Positions 1 through 7,907 of a stretch of DNA of 64,000 bases are shown in pieces. The notes beneath the pieces are model-generated. The model worked only from the letters and a program-made list of their open reading frames with translations, was not told the DNA's origin and did no database searches. Position 1 is the stretch's first letter. The number at the start of each line of letters is the position of its first letter. Origin of the DNA: Streptomyces pristinaespiralis (GTDB lineage: Bacteria > Actinomycetota > Actinomycetes > Streptomycetales > Streptomycetaceae); contig NZ_CP011340.1 of assembly GCF_001278075.1 (NCBI RefSeq), positions 124,001-188,000 on the forward strand. The letters are read 5' to 3'. The translations under genes and the position numbers were made by a program.

Positions 1-2
1 GG

Positions 3-287
3 CCCCGCCTCGACCGGCTCACCGGCCCGGCCGGCCTCTCCCCGTCAGCGCTCCTCACCATCGCGGTGGAGCTGGCCGCCGAACTCACCCGAGCCATGGA
101 GCCCGACCCGCTGCTGCCGCCCGAGCTCCTGCCCCGGCCCTGGCCCGGCACCCAGGCCCGGGAGCTCGTCGCCCGGTGCTGGACGGCCCTGCGTGAACGA
201 GACGGCGGCGAGACCCGCCCGGCCCTCTTCCGCCTCTACGCCGACATCACCCGGGCACGAGCCGAGGAGCCCGCCGAGGCCGGCTGA
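3..287 (+). CDS. PaaX-like transcriptional regulator, C-terminal fragment (5' cut by window edge)
   Basis: The frame is open from the window edge and ends at 287, giving the last 94 residues. The segment LLPPELLPRPWPG followed by a short helix rich in Arg and Leu resembles the C-terminal end of PaaX-family repressors, which sense aryl-CoA thioesters and control aromatic acid catabolism. The N-terminal winged helix lies outside the window, so the family call rests on this tail only. A perfect 16-bp inverted repeat follows the stop and looks like its terminator. An unrelated protein with a similar tail cannot be excluded. Confidence 0.55.
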   Translation, partial: PRLDRLTGPAGLSPSALLTIAVELAAELTRAMEPDPLLPPELLPRPWPGTQARELVARCWTALRERDGGETRPALFRLYADITRARAEEPAEAG

Positions 288-304
288 CTCTGCCGCTGCC
301 TGCC

Positions 305-342
305 GTGACTGCCGGCCGCCCTGACAGGCGGCCGGCAGTCAC
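305..342 (+). terminator. Hairpin terminator after the PaaX-like gene
   Basis: A 16-bp perfect inverted repeat (305-320 and 327-342) with a 6-nt loop begins 18 bp after the stop at 287. There is no U-run, as is usual for Streptomyces terminators. It may serve transcripts from both sides. Confidence 0.7.
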
Positions 343-409
343 GCAGTCGTGATCCCCCGCCAGGGACTTGCGGCCGGGCGCGCTCAGCCCCCGTGGTGTG
401 TCAATGGCC

Positions 410-608
410 TCAAGAGTCGAGCACGGCTGCCACGGCCTCGATCTCGACGAGCTGGTCCTTAGTAGCCGAGCACAGTGCCGAGCACAGTGCCGCCCATCAG
501 GGTGCTGGGGACGTCATGGTCGGCGAACGAGTCCCGGACCGCCTCCCAGGCAGCCACCAAATCCTCCCGCCGGGCCGATGCGACCAGAACCCTTGTACTG
601 ATGACGTC
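410..608 (-). pseudogene. RidA (YjgF) family C-terminal pseudogene fragment
   Basis: Reading leftwards from 608, the frame gives a sequence ending in HDVPSTLMG and TVLG typical of the RidA imine/enamine deaminase C-terminus. Two lesions are visible. A 12-bp tandem duplication (about 473-496) repeats the residues TVLG, and one extra base at 461 then creates a stop after VLGY. Skipping that base restores DQLVEIEAVAAVLDS and a natural stop at 410-412, as expected for RidA. The N-terminal half, including the trimer-core start, is absent. The gene is therefore truncated and frameshifted. The reading of family is mine from memory of the RidA tail. Confidence 0.6.
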
Positions 609-633
609 GTGGAGAGACGCCTGGCCCTGGGGC

Positions 634-903
634 TCAGGGACTGTCGTCCTCCCAGTCGAAGAACCGGGGGGCGCCGTTCCTCGGGCCGTACAGGGAGCGG
701 CCGCCGGCTCCGTAGCGGCCGAGTTCGGTGGCCAGCACGGCTCCTTCGTGCAGTTGTCGGGGCGTCCAGCCGGTGACGTCCAGCAGCAGCCCGTCGAGCG
801 GTCCGCCCACCAGCTCGACGTAGTCGTGTCCTGGCTGCGGGCCGGGGTCGGGGTCCTCGTGATCGGCGCCGTAGACGCGTCCGCGCATGATCTGCTCGTC
901 CAT
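634..903 (-). CDS. Small conserved-looking hypothetical protein (89 aa)
   Basis: An 89-residue acidic protein starts at ATG 903 and ends just upstream of the RidA fragment. It contains YVELVGGPLDGLLLDV and ends GAPRFFDWEDDSP. The GGPLDG stretch is seen in several small actinobacterial proteins of unknown role. There is no signal peptide, membrane segment or metal-binding motif. Larger frames running through here on the same strand have the repetitive Arg/Pro composition of non-coding GC-rich DNA, so the short internal start was preferred. No function is proposed. Confidence 0.5.
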   Translation of the reverse strand: MDEQIMRGRVYGADHEDPDPGPQPGHDYVELVGGPLDGLLLDVTGWTPRQLHEGAVLATELGRYGAGGRSLYGPRNGAPRFFDWEDDSP

Positions 904-967
904 GCTGCCAGCGTCGCAGCCGCCACTGACAGTCCGGCGGGCCGGCCCCGCGTGCCGGCCCCCGCCT

Positions 968-1018
968 GCCGGCGGCGGTGGGTCGGCGGCGGTAGGTCGG
1001 CGGCGGTGGGTCGGCAGG
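968..1018. repeat. Short GC-rich tandem repeat (about 15-bp unit, three copies)
   Basis: The unit GGTCGGCGGCGGTGG, or a one-base variant, occurs three times in a row upstream of the 89-aa gene. It lies between two minus-strand genes and has no coding sense. Confidence 0.6.
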
Positions 1019-1114
1019 CACAGGCCGCTGTCCGTGCGCCCGGGTTGCTGGCGCCTCGCCAGGGCGGGGGCCGGCCCGGTGCAATGGCGGCGCGGGGCCG
1101 CTGCGGCTGGGGCG

Positions 1115-1435
1115 TCAGCTCGACGGGGCGTCGCCGGGGAACTCCCCGCTCCCCCACCGGTTCCAGAGCGTGTGGTGCCACTCGTCGGCGCCCGGGCCGG
1201 GCGGCCGCACCGCAGGGACGGGGCCGGGGCCGGTCTCGATGAGGTGCAGCAGCGTCCAGGCGACGCCGTAGCAGTCGTCCGGGCCGAAGCAGCCGGCCAG
1301 TGCCTGCGCCTCCTCGGCCGTGACGGGCGCGGGGACGGCTTCGAGCTGCCTGACGCGCCGGTCGATCTCGTCCTCGTCGGCATCCTGGTCGGGCAGGGGG
1401 CCGCCGGCGACGAAGGCCTGGATCTCGGGTCTCAT
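1115..1435 (-). CDS. Hypothetical protein (106 aa)
   Basis: A 106-residue acidic protein starts at ATG 1435. It has an N-terminal stretch rich in Asp and Glu and a central segment CFGPDDCYGVAWTLLHLIE, then ends in a Trp-rich tail (DEWHHTLWNRWGSGEF). The pattern suggests a small soluble intracellular protein. It runs in the same direction as the 89-aa gene and diverges from the cupin gene at 1520, so the 85 bp between them probably hold two promoters. I do not recognise the family. Confidence 0.55.
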   Translation of the reverse strand: MRPEIQAFVAGGPLPDQDADEDEIDRRVRQLEAVPAPVTAEEAQALAGCFGPDDCYGVAWTLLHLIETGPGPVPAVRPPGPGADEWHHTLWNRWGSGEFPGDAPSS

Positions 1436-1519
1436 GACCCCATCATGACCGGTGCGGATTGGCCCAGGGTTTCGGTGTCGAAGTGACCCTGCCCGCAGGG
1501 CACTTCGGACCGTAGGGTC

Positions 1520-2047
1520 GTGATCATGACTGAGGAAACGCCCACCGGGTCCACGTCCACCACGCCCTTTCCTGCGGTGCTGACCCGCCGCGCCGACGCC
1601 GAGACCTGCGCCGACCCCAGCAGTGTCATGACGCTGCTGGGCGAGTCGGACGCCACGCCCGGCGGCTTCACCAGCTACCGGTCCACCTTCGCCGAGGGAG
1701 CCGTGGGCGCCCCGGCCCACTTCCACACCAGGGCGACGGAGCTGTTCTTCGTGATCAGCGGATCCCTGCGGGTGCTGGTGGGCGAGGAGATCACCGTCCT
1801 GGACGAGGGCGACTTCCTGGCCGTGCCGCCGCACACCCCGCATGCCTTCGCCGCCGCGCCCGGCGCGACGGCGGACGTCCTGTTCGTGTTCACGCCCGGC
1901 ATGGGCCGGTTCGACTACCTGCGCCTGCTCAGCCGGGTGATGCGCGGTGAGGCCGACCCGAAGGAGATCGCCGAGTCCGCGGAACGCTTCGACAACCACT
2001 ACGTCGACAGCCCCGTTTGGCGTGCCGCCCTGGCGGCGTCGGCGTGA
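1520..2047 (+). CDS. Cupin-domain protein
   Basis: The 175-residue product has a single cupin barrel. Motif 1 is visible in HFHTRATELFFVISGSLRVLVG, with two His and one Glu as metal ligands, and motif 2 in VPPHTPHAF. A short helical tail follows. Single-domain cupins of this size often act as small-molecule oxygenases, isomerases or binding proteins, and the substrate cannot be read from sequence. The start could be GTG 1520 or ATG 1526; both are close to the same weak ribosome site. The gene stands alone and diverges from the 106-aa gene. Confidence 0.8.
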   Translation: MIMTEETPTGSTSTTPFPAVLTRRADAETCADPSSVMTLLGESDATPGGFTSYRSTFAEGAVGAPAHFHTRATELFFVISGSLRVLVGEEITVLDEGDFLAVPPHTPHAFAAAPGATADVLFVFTPGMGRFDYLRLLSRVMRGEADPKEIAESAERFDNHYVDSPVWRAALAASA

Positions 2048-2099
2048 TCGGCGCAGCCACCCACATCCGCGTAAATAGTCCTCGATCGCCCATCCGCCA

Positions 2100-2939
2100 T
2101 CAGTGGCAGTGACCGGACTCGGTCGCCGGGCCGGTGCCGGTGACGCCCAAGTCATCGGAGCGGCCGGCGTCGACGCGCGGCCACTGTGCTGTGGGACGTC
2201 CACCCGGCCACTCCCACAGCGGCGGCCAGTCGGGGGCCCCGCCCAGGGTCCGCGTGGCCTGCCCGAGGCGCGGCCAGCCTGCCGGTGAGTCCTCCCAGTC
2301 CTCCTGACGCCCGAACACCGTAAGGTCCATGAGCGCGTAGCTGTAGTCCACCGCCTCGGCCCCGCGACGCTTGGTCCAGAACGTCTCGAAAACACGATCG
2401 CCGTCGCGCAGGTAGCACACCAGGTGGAACAAGCCGAGCTCCCGGCCGACAAGAAGCGACTCGAGCGAGGGCTGGGCGGAGTACCACGGCATCGCCCAGC
2501 CCATGAAGGCGCGGTAGCGCAGGCTCTCCTCGTACGACGTCTGCGCATCCCCGAAGCCGTAGGCCGTGTTCCGCCCCTGACAGAACACGGCGAAGGTGAT
2601 GTCACGGGAGTGCAGATAAGCCAGCTCGCCCACGTGGCTCATCACCCAGGTACAGCCTTCGCACTGCTCAGCGGCCGGCCGGCCCGGCCACCACATGAAG
2701 TAGTAGGCGATCATCTGGCGTCGCCCTTCGAACGCGTCCAGGAGCGTCATGGGACCGTCCGGCCCGAGCAGCGGGCTGTCCGCGGCCACCTCGACCATCG
2801 GGAGCCTGCGGCGCGCGGCGGCGATCGCGTCGCCTTCGCGGGTGTGGGCCTTCTCCCTCGCCCGCAGCCCCTCCAACTGCTGCTCGAAGGTCGCTCGGTC
2901 GACGACCGGCGGCTGCGCCTTGCTCGGGTTCTCGGACAT
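2100..2939 (-). CDS. DUF899 family thioredoxin-fold protein
   Basis: The product (279 aa) has features of the DUF899 family, which adopts a thioredoxin-like fold: a LPMVEV entry, a conserved aromatic MIAYYFMWWPG segment, then CEGCTWVMSHVG with the CxxC-like Cys pair, HSRDITFAVFCQGR and a late FHLVCYLRDGDRVFETFWTKRRG. A proline- and glycine-rich tail of about 30 residues extends the C-terminus. Family members are thought to be redox or dithiol-disulfide related, but no reaction is established. ATG 2939 was chosen because the family start lies near MSENPSKAQPP; the frame itself is open further upstream. Confidence 0.8.
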   Translation of the reverse strand: MSENPSKAQPPVVDRATFEQQLEGLRAREKAHTREGDAIAAARRRLPMVEVAADSPLLGPDGPMTLLDAFEGRRQMIAYYFMWWPGRPAAEQCEGCTWVMSHVGELAYLHSRDITFAVFCQGRNTAYGFGDAQTSYEESLRYRAFMGWAMPWYSAQPSLESLLVGRELGLFHLVCYLRDGDRVFETFWTKRRGAEAVDYSYALMDLTVFGRQEDWEDSPAGWPRLGQATRTLGGAPDWPPLWEWPGGRPTAQWPRVDAGRSDDLGVTGTGPATESGHCH

Positions 2940-3327
2940 CAGCGGCTCCTGGGATCGCTTCGTCGTGACTAAGGGTCCCTCCTCAGCAACGTAGTTGCCG
3001 GTCGGGATCGCCGTCACGCGCATCCGACCCGGCTCCACCGTCTCCGAACATACCCACGGCATCACTCACCGTAGCGGCCAACGACCTCTGCGCGGGTCGG
3101 CATACAAGCTCATCGAGTCCGCCCAAGCCGCTGGCGCGCCGTCAACGCCTCCCACCTGGTCGCGCTGGCTGCTGCATGCCCTGGGGGTGGTCCCCGCACA
3201 GGCGGGGGGTGATCCGACCTGCACGGTGACGCGGAGGGTTCAAAGGGCTGCCGGCCGTCGGCATCCGGCCTGCCGCGGGGGTGGGTCGAGAAGACCTCGG
3301 CCAGCGCGGCATCGCGGATACGGGGGT
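2940..3327. other. Intergenic region without a supportable gene
   Basis: This 388-bp stretch lies between the DUF899 gene and the end of the sigma-factor gene. A 73-codon minus-strand frame (3110-3331) has no clear domain and poor context. I see no convincing gene, hairpin or repeat here beyond likely promoter sequence for the DUF899 gene. Confidence 0.4.
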
Positions 3328-4614
3328 TCATGGGTGGTGCGTGGTGTCCGGGCCGGCCTGTTCGACCGCGTCCAGTCTGCGCCGCAGGTGGGCCCGTTCG
3401 GGTTCGGTGCCGGCCAGGGCGAGTGCTTCCCGGTAGGCCGCCGCTGCTTCGGGGAGCCTGCCGAGGCGCTGCAGGAGGTCCGCCCGGGCGGCCGGGTACG
3501 GGTGGTGGCCGCGCAGCCGCTCCTCCCCCGCCAGGTCGTCGAGCAGCGCCAGACCCGCTTCGGGGCCGTCGCGCATGGCCACCGCGGCGGCCCGGTTCAG
3601 GGCGACGACCGGGGAGGGGGTGAGCCTGAGCAGCACGTCGTAGAGCGCGACGATCTGCGGCCAGTCGGTGGTCGCGAGGTCCGCCGCCTCGTCGTGCAGG
3701 GCGGCGATCGCGGCCTGCACGCCGTACGGGCCGGGCGGGCCGCCGGTCAGGGACGGGGGCACCAGGGCCAGCCCTTCCTCGATCATGGGGCGGTCCCAGC
3801 GGTCGCGGTCCTGGTCCTCGAGGAGCACGAGTTCGCCGTCGGGGCCGGTGCGGGCGGCGCGGCGGGCGTGGACCAGCAGCATCAGGGCGAGCAGTCCGGT
3901 GACCTCCCGTTCGGCGGGGAGCAGACGGTGCAGGATACGGGCGAGGCGGACGGCTTCCTCCGCGAGGTCGAGCCGTTGGAGGTCGGGGCCCGAGCTGGCC
4001 GTGTAGCCCTCGGTGAAGATGGAGTAGAGGACCTGGAGGACGCCGGGCAGGCGTCCGGGCAGTTCGTCGGCGCCGGGCACCCGGAACGGGATCCGGGCCT
4101 CGCGGATCTTCTTCTTCGCCCGCACGATCCGCTGGGCCATCGTCGATGGCGGCACGAGGTAGGCGCGGGCGACCTCGGGTGTCGTCAGTCCGGCCAGGCA
4201 GCGCAGCGTCAGGGCTCCCCGGGCCTCGGGCGGCAGGGCGGGGTGGGCGCAGGTGAAGAACAACTGCAGCCGCTCGTCGGGCAGATCGCTGTCCGCGCCG
4301 GTGCCGGGGGCCGGGGCGGGGCCGGCCCGGTCCGCCTCCAGTTGGAGGACGGCGAGCCGGGCGGCGTACGCCTGGTCGCGCCGCAGCCGGTCGACGGCCT
4401 TGCGCCGGGCGGTGGTCAGCAGCCAGGCGCCGGGCCGGTCCGGCACCCCCTGTACCGGCCAGTGCACCAGCGCCGCCTCGACCGCCTCGGACGCGACCTC
4501 CTCCGCCAGGTCCAGATCTCCGAAACGGCGTACGAGGGAGGCGAGCAGCCGGCCGTGTTCCTCACGGAAGACCGACTCCACCGCCCTGTCCGTGCCGGCC
4601 GGCCGCGCCTCCAT
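3328..4614 (-). CDS. ECF sigma factor of the SigJ-like/DUF6596 type (sigma-70 region 2, region 4 and C-terminal TPR-like domain)
   Basis: The 428-residue protein starts with sigma region 2 (FREEHGRLLASLVRRFGDLDLAEEV and AWLLTTARRKAVDRLRR), continues into region 4 (LTLRCLAGLTTPEVARAYLV with the helix-turn-helix at about residues 140-175), and carries a long C-terminal domain with a closing tetratricopeptide-like motif (PYPAARADLLQRLGRLPEAAAAYREAL). This layout is that of large ECF sigma factors that pair with YCII-domain proteins. ATG 4614 lies 5 bp after the stop of the YCII gene at 4620, so the two are co-transcribed and probably translationally coupled. The C-terminal extension likely replaces a separate anti-sigma factor. 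Confidence 0.9.
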   Translation of the reverse strand: MEARPAGTDRAVESVFREEHGRLLASLVRRFGDLDLAEEVASEAVEAALVHWPVQGVPDRPGAWLLTTARRKAVDRLRRDQAYAARLAVLQLEADRAGPAPAPGTGADSDLPDERLQLFFTCAHPALPPEARGALTLRCLAGLTTPEVARAYLVPPSTMAQRIVRAKKKIREARIPFRVPGADELPGRLPGVLQVLYSIFTEGYTASSGPDLQRLDLAEEAVRLARILHRLLPAEREVTGLLALMLLVHARRAARTGPDGELVLLEDQDRDRWDRPMIEEGLALVPPSLTGGPPGPYGVQAAIAALHDEAADLATTDWPQIVALYDVLLRLTPSPVVALNRAAAVAMRDGPEAGLALLDDLAGEERLRGHHPYPAARADLLQRLGRLPEAAAAYREALALAGTEPERAHLRRRLDAVEQAGPDTTHHP

Positions 4615-4619
4615 CGCCG

Positions 4620-4970
4620 TCAGGCCCCGAAGTCGGCGACCGGCCGCACCACGACCGACCCGCTGCCGCGTGCGCCGGGGCAGCGGGCGGCCCAGTCGAG
4701 GGCGGCGTCCAGGTCCGGCACGTCGATGACGTAGAAGCCGCCGAGGACTTCGCGGGTCTCGGCGAACGGCCCGTCGGTGACGGTCCGTTCGCCGTCGGCG
4801 GCGACCTGGACCTTCGTGGCGGTGACCAGGTCGGCCAGCGACTCCCCCGAGACGAGGATCCCGGCGTCCCGCACGGCCTTGTCGTAGGCCATCCAGTCCT
4901 CGACGCCGCATTCGGCGGCTCCGCCGTTCTCGTCGGTCGCGCCACTGTTGATCAGCATCATGTACTTCAT
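4620..4970 (-). CDS. YCII-related (DGPF) domain protein
   Basis: This 116-residue protein has the DGPF hallmark (TVTDGPFAETREVLGGFYVIDV) and the MKYMMLINSG opening of small YCII-like proteins encoded beside ECF sigma factors. The His/Asp pair of true YciI hydrolases is not obvious. It is the first gene of a two-gene operon with the sigma factor at 3328. It probably acts as a sensor or modulator of that sigma factor; this is inference from context. Confidence 0.9.
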   Translation of the reverse strand: MKYMMLINSGATDENGGAAECGVEDWMAYDKAVRDAGILVSGESLADLVTATKVQVAADGERTVTDGPFAETREVLGGFYVIDVPDLDAALDWAARCPGARGSGSVVVRPVADFGA

Positions 4971-5117
4971 GGTCCGGCTCCTTCAGGTCCTGATCGTCTT
5001 CGTGCGGCGGGCGCCGCACACCATGACGACGAACGGGGTGGCGCTCTGTCGACACCGTCCCCCGATTTTTTTCTTCTGATCTTTTCGCGGGACTCCTGCC
5101 GGGTGCCCGGGCGGGCG

Positions 5118-5870
5118 TCAGCCGGGCCCGTGGCGGTGGTGTGTTCCCGGGGTGTGGCCGAAGGCGCGGCGGAAGACGTCGATGAACGCGCTGGCGGACG
5201 ACCAGCCGCACAGGTGCGCCACGGTGGTCACCGGGGTGTCCTCCGCCAGCAGGACCAGCGCGTGGTGCAGGCGTAGTTGGGTGCGCCACTGAGGGAAGGT
5301 CATGGCGAGGTCGGACTTGAACAGCCGGGACAGGGTGCGGTCGCTCGCGCCGACCTCCCTGCCCAGCGCGGCCAGCGTGCGGTTGTCGGCCGGGTCGGTG
5401 CGCAGCAGGTCGCACAGGTCCTTGAGCAGGGGCGAGGTGGGTGTGGGCAGGTGGAGCGGCTGTTGGGGCGAGGCCCGCAGCTGGTCCAGCAGTACGGCGC
5501 GCAGGCGGGTGCGTTCGGGGCTGTCGTCGAACGGGGGGCGGGTGTGGGCGAGGATGAGTTCGCGCAGCAGGGGGGCGACGGCGAGGACGGTCGGCTCGTC
5601 GAGGCCGAGCGGGTTGTCGGTGGCGGGCAGTCCGACGAGGTGCAGGTCCAGTTCGCCGTGGGCCTGGTGGGCGTGGACGGTGCCGGCCGGGATCCAGATG
5701 GCGCGGGTGGCCGGCGCCACCCAGGTGCCCGTGCCGGTCGTCACGGTCAGCACTCCGCGCCCCGCGTAGACGATCTGGTGGTCGTCGTGCCGGTGGGCGT
5801 CGATCTCTGTTCCGGTCGCCAGACTCCGGGTGCGGGTGGGGGCGACCGGCTGGTGGCGGATCTTCGGCAT
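5118..5870 (-). CDS. AraC-family transcriptional regulator with N-terminal cupin
   Basis: The 250-residue protein begins with a cupin-type sensor (HRHDDHQIVYAGRGVLTV) and ends with a double helix-turn-helix of the AraC type: LAALGREVGASDRTLSRLFKSDL, then VTTVAHLCGWSSASAFIDVFRRAFGHTPG. It lies head to head with the MFS gene at 5924, with 53 bp between the two starts, a classic arrangement in which the regulator controls the transporter. The ligand is unknown. ATG 5870 gives the standard length for the subfamily. Confidence 0.92.
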   Translation of the reverse strand: MPKIRHQPVAPTRTRSLATGTEIDAHRHDDHQIVYAGRGVLTVTTGTGTWVAPATRAIWIPAGTVHAHQAHGELDLHLVGLPATDNPLGLDEPTVLAVAPLLRELILAHTRPPFDDSPERTRLRAVLLDQLRASPQQPLHLPTPTSPLLKDLCDLLRTDPADNRTLAALGREVGASDRTLSRLFKSDLAMTFPQWRTQLRLHHALVLLAEDTPVTTVAHLCGWSSASAFIDVFRRAFGHTPGTHHRHGPG

Positions 5871-5923
5871 CGGTCGGCAGTTTATTGGAAGTACGACAGC
5901 GGTGTGCTGACGACGATGGTGGC

Positions 5924-7183
5924 GTGCGAGAGAACAAGTCGGTCGTCCTGCTGTCGGTCGGGCATGCCTGCGTGGACGTGTATCAGGGCGCGGTGGCGGC
6001 GCTCGTGCCGTTCTTCGTGGCCGAGCGTGCCTACAGTTACGCCGCGGTGTCCGGTGTCGTCCTTGCCGCGTCCGTGCTGTCGTCCGTGGCCCAGCCGGTG
6101 TTCGGGGTGCTGACCGACCGGTGGGCGATGCCCTGGCTGCTGCCGGTGAGCACGCTGCTGGGCGGGGTGGGCATCGCTCTGAGCGGTGTGAGCGGGTCCT
6201 ATGCGTGGACGCTGGTGTTCGTGGCGGTGTCAGGGCTGGGGGTGGCCGCCTACCATCCGGAGTCGGCCCGGGTCGCACGGCTCGCCTGCCGGGGCGGTCA
6301 CAAGGGGATGGGCTGGTTCTCCCTGGGCGGGAACCTCGGCTTCGCGCTCGCTCCGCTCATGGTCACCGCGGTCGTCGCCGGCGGCGGGCTGCGGCTGTCG
6401 CCGCTGCTCGTGGTGCCCGCGCTCGTGGGCAGCGTGCTGTGCCTGCCCGTGCTGAAGGCGCTGGAGCGGGACGGGACCGCCCGCTTTGGCCCGGCTGTGA
6501 CGGCGGAGGCCGACGACCGGGTGTCGTTCGTGATGTTGTCGATGGCGGTGATCTGCCGTTCCGTCGTCTTCGTGGGCCTGAGTACCTTCATCTCGCTCTA
6601 TGCGCGGCAGCGTGTGGAGGGCGGCGCGGCGGCGGGCACCGCGGCGCTGTTCGTGCTCTATCTCGGGGGCGCGGTGGGCTCCGTGGTGGGTGGCAGCCTG
6701 GCCGAGCGCTGGGACCGGGTCGTCGTCTCCCGCTGGTCGTACCTGGCGACGGCCGTGGCGGTCGCCGGGATCGTCACCGTCCCCGGGCCGGTCCTCTATC
6801 TGTTCGTGGCGCTGGCGTCCGCCGGCCTGTACGTGCCGTTCTCGCTGCAGGTCACCCTGGGCCAGGACTATCTGCCGTCGCGGGTCGGTACGGCCGGCGG
6901 GATCACGCTCGGTCTCACCGTCAGTGCCGGCGGCCTGGCCGGTCCTTTCATCGGGAAGCTGGCCGACGCGACGTCCCTGCGTACGGCGCTGGCCCCGCTG
7001 GTGATGATGCCCGTGCTGAGCTGGCTGTTGTTCCGCACCCTGCCCGAACCCGTGGCGCCGCGGCGGCATGTCACGCCGCCGGCGGAGCCGTCGGGGGGCG
7101 GGGCGGCAGCGGAGGCGGCGGGGGTGACGGAGGGCGGCGCCGGCCGCAGGCGGGCCCGGAGGGTCAGGCGTGGAACTCGGTGA
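5924..7183 (+). CDS. MFS transporter, fosmidomycin-resistance (Fsr)-like
   Basis: The product (about 419 aa) has twelve predicted hydrophobic segments and the N-terminal signature GHACVDVYQGAVAALVPFFV of Fsr-type major facilitator proteins, followed by FGVLTDRW, the conserved loop 2-3 motif. The C-terminus is a basic, glycine-rich cytoplasmic tail. GTG 5924 was chosen over TTG 5885 because it gives a normal short N-terminus directly before the first membrane helix. It probably exports a small toxic molecule under control of the divergent AraC regulator. Its last 20 bp overlap the convergent GNAT gene. Confidence 0.88.
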   Translation: MRENKSVVLLSVGHACVDVYQGAVAALVPFFVAERAYSYAAVSGVVLAASVLSSVAQPVFGVLTDRWAMPWLLPVSTLLGGVGIALSGVSGSYAWTLVFVAVSGLGVAAYHPESARVARLACRGGHKGMGWFSLGGNLGFALAPLMVTAVVAGGGLRLSPLLVVPALVGSVLCLPVLKALERDGTARFGPAVTAEADDRVSFVMLSMAVICRSVVFVGLSTFISLYARQRVEGGAAAGTAALFVLYLGGAVGSVVGGSLAERWDRVVVSRWSYLATAVAVAGIVTVPGPVLYLFVALASAGLYVPFSLQVTLGQDYLPSRVGTAGGITLGLTVSAGGLAGPFIGKLADATSLRTALAPLVMMPVLSWLLFRTLPEPVAPRRHVTPPAEPSGGGAAAEAAGVTEGGAGRRRARRVRRGTR

Positions 7184-7697
7184 GGTCGATGCTGTGGACG
7201 CGCAGCGGGTGGCCGTACACGGGGTGCGTGGTCTCGCGCTCCGGCACCATGCCGAGCTTGCGGATGACGTTCTCGGACGCCTCGTCCCCGGCGCGGCTGA
7301 TGCTGATGACGCGGTCCAGGCCGCGGTCCTGGAGCGCGAACTCCAGCGTGGCGTGGGCGGCTTCAGAGGCGTAACCCTGGCCCCAGAACTGGGAGCCGAG
7401 CCGCCAGCTGATCGCCACGGCGGGCAGCACCTCCGGCAGGAACCCGGGCACGGACAGCCCGGTGAAGCCGGCCAGTTCGCCGGAGGCGAGCAGTTCGACG
7501 GCGAAGAGGCCGAAGCCCTCCTCGTCCCACTCCTCCTCCCACTGCTCGATCGCCTCTGCGGTGTGCTCGAGATCGTGCGGGGAGCCGTCGTCGACCCACT
7601 GCATGACCCGCGGGTCCGCGTTGATGTCCGCCATCGGCGCGAGGTCGTCGTCGTGCCAGCGGCGGAGGATGAGGCGGGGGGTGCGGATCTCGGTCAT
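7164..7697 (-). CDS. GNAT-family N-acetyltransferase (RimJ/RimL-like)
   Basis: The 177-residue protein opens with TEIRTPRLILRRWHDDDL, the typical beta1-alpha1 of RimJ/RimL-type acetyltransferases, and shows the acetyl-CoA loop in SQFWGQGYASEAAHATLEFAL. It ends in a strand-rich HSIDLTEF. The acceptor may be a protein N-terminus or a small amine. An upstream ATG at 7748 would add 17 residues; ATG 7697 is preferred because the fold begins directly after it. It converges on the MFS gene with a 20-bp overlap. Confidence 0.88.
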   Translation of the reverse strand: MTEIRTPRLILRRWHDDDLAPMADINADPRVMQWVDDGSPHDLEHTAEAIEQWEEEWDEEGFGLFAVELLASGELAGFTGLSVPGFLPEVLPAVAISWRLGSQFWGQGYASEAAHATLEFALQDRGLDRVISISRAGDEASENVIRKLGMVPERETTHPVYGHPLRVHSIDLTEFHA

Positions 7698-7907
7698 GGG
7701 CTCCCATCCTGCCGGAGGTGCGGGGGTCGTGAACTGCTGCTGTTTCATCTCGTATGAGTGAGTTCTGCCGTGTGCGGGTGAGGGGTTGTGGGCTGTGGTG
7801 TGTGAGGGCTCGCGGGGTGGACGGGGGTTCGTGTGTCGAATGGGTGACCTTTGCGGGGGCGGGTCGTTGGGGGTGGTGGCGGGTGTGTGCGGTCCGGTAC
7901 GGAGGGG

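Noticed and set aside
3328..5937. An 869-codon minus-strand frame extending the sigma factor past the YCII and AraC genes
   Set aside because: The sigma-factor fold starts at 4614; the upstream part is out of frame with the YCII and AraC proteins and is Arg/Pro-rich.
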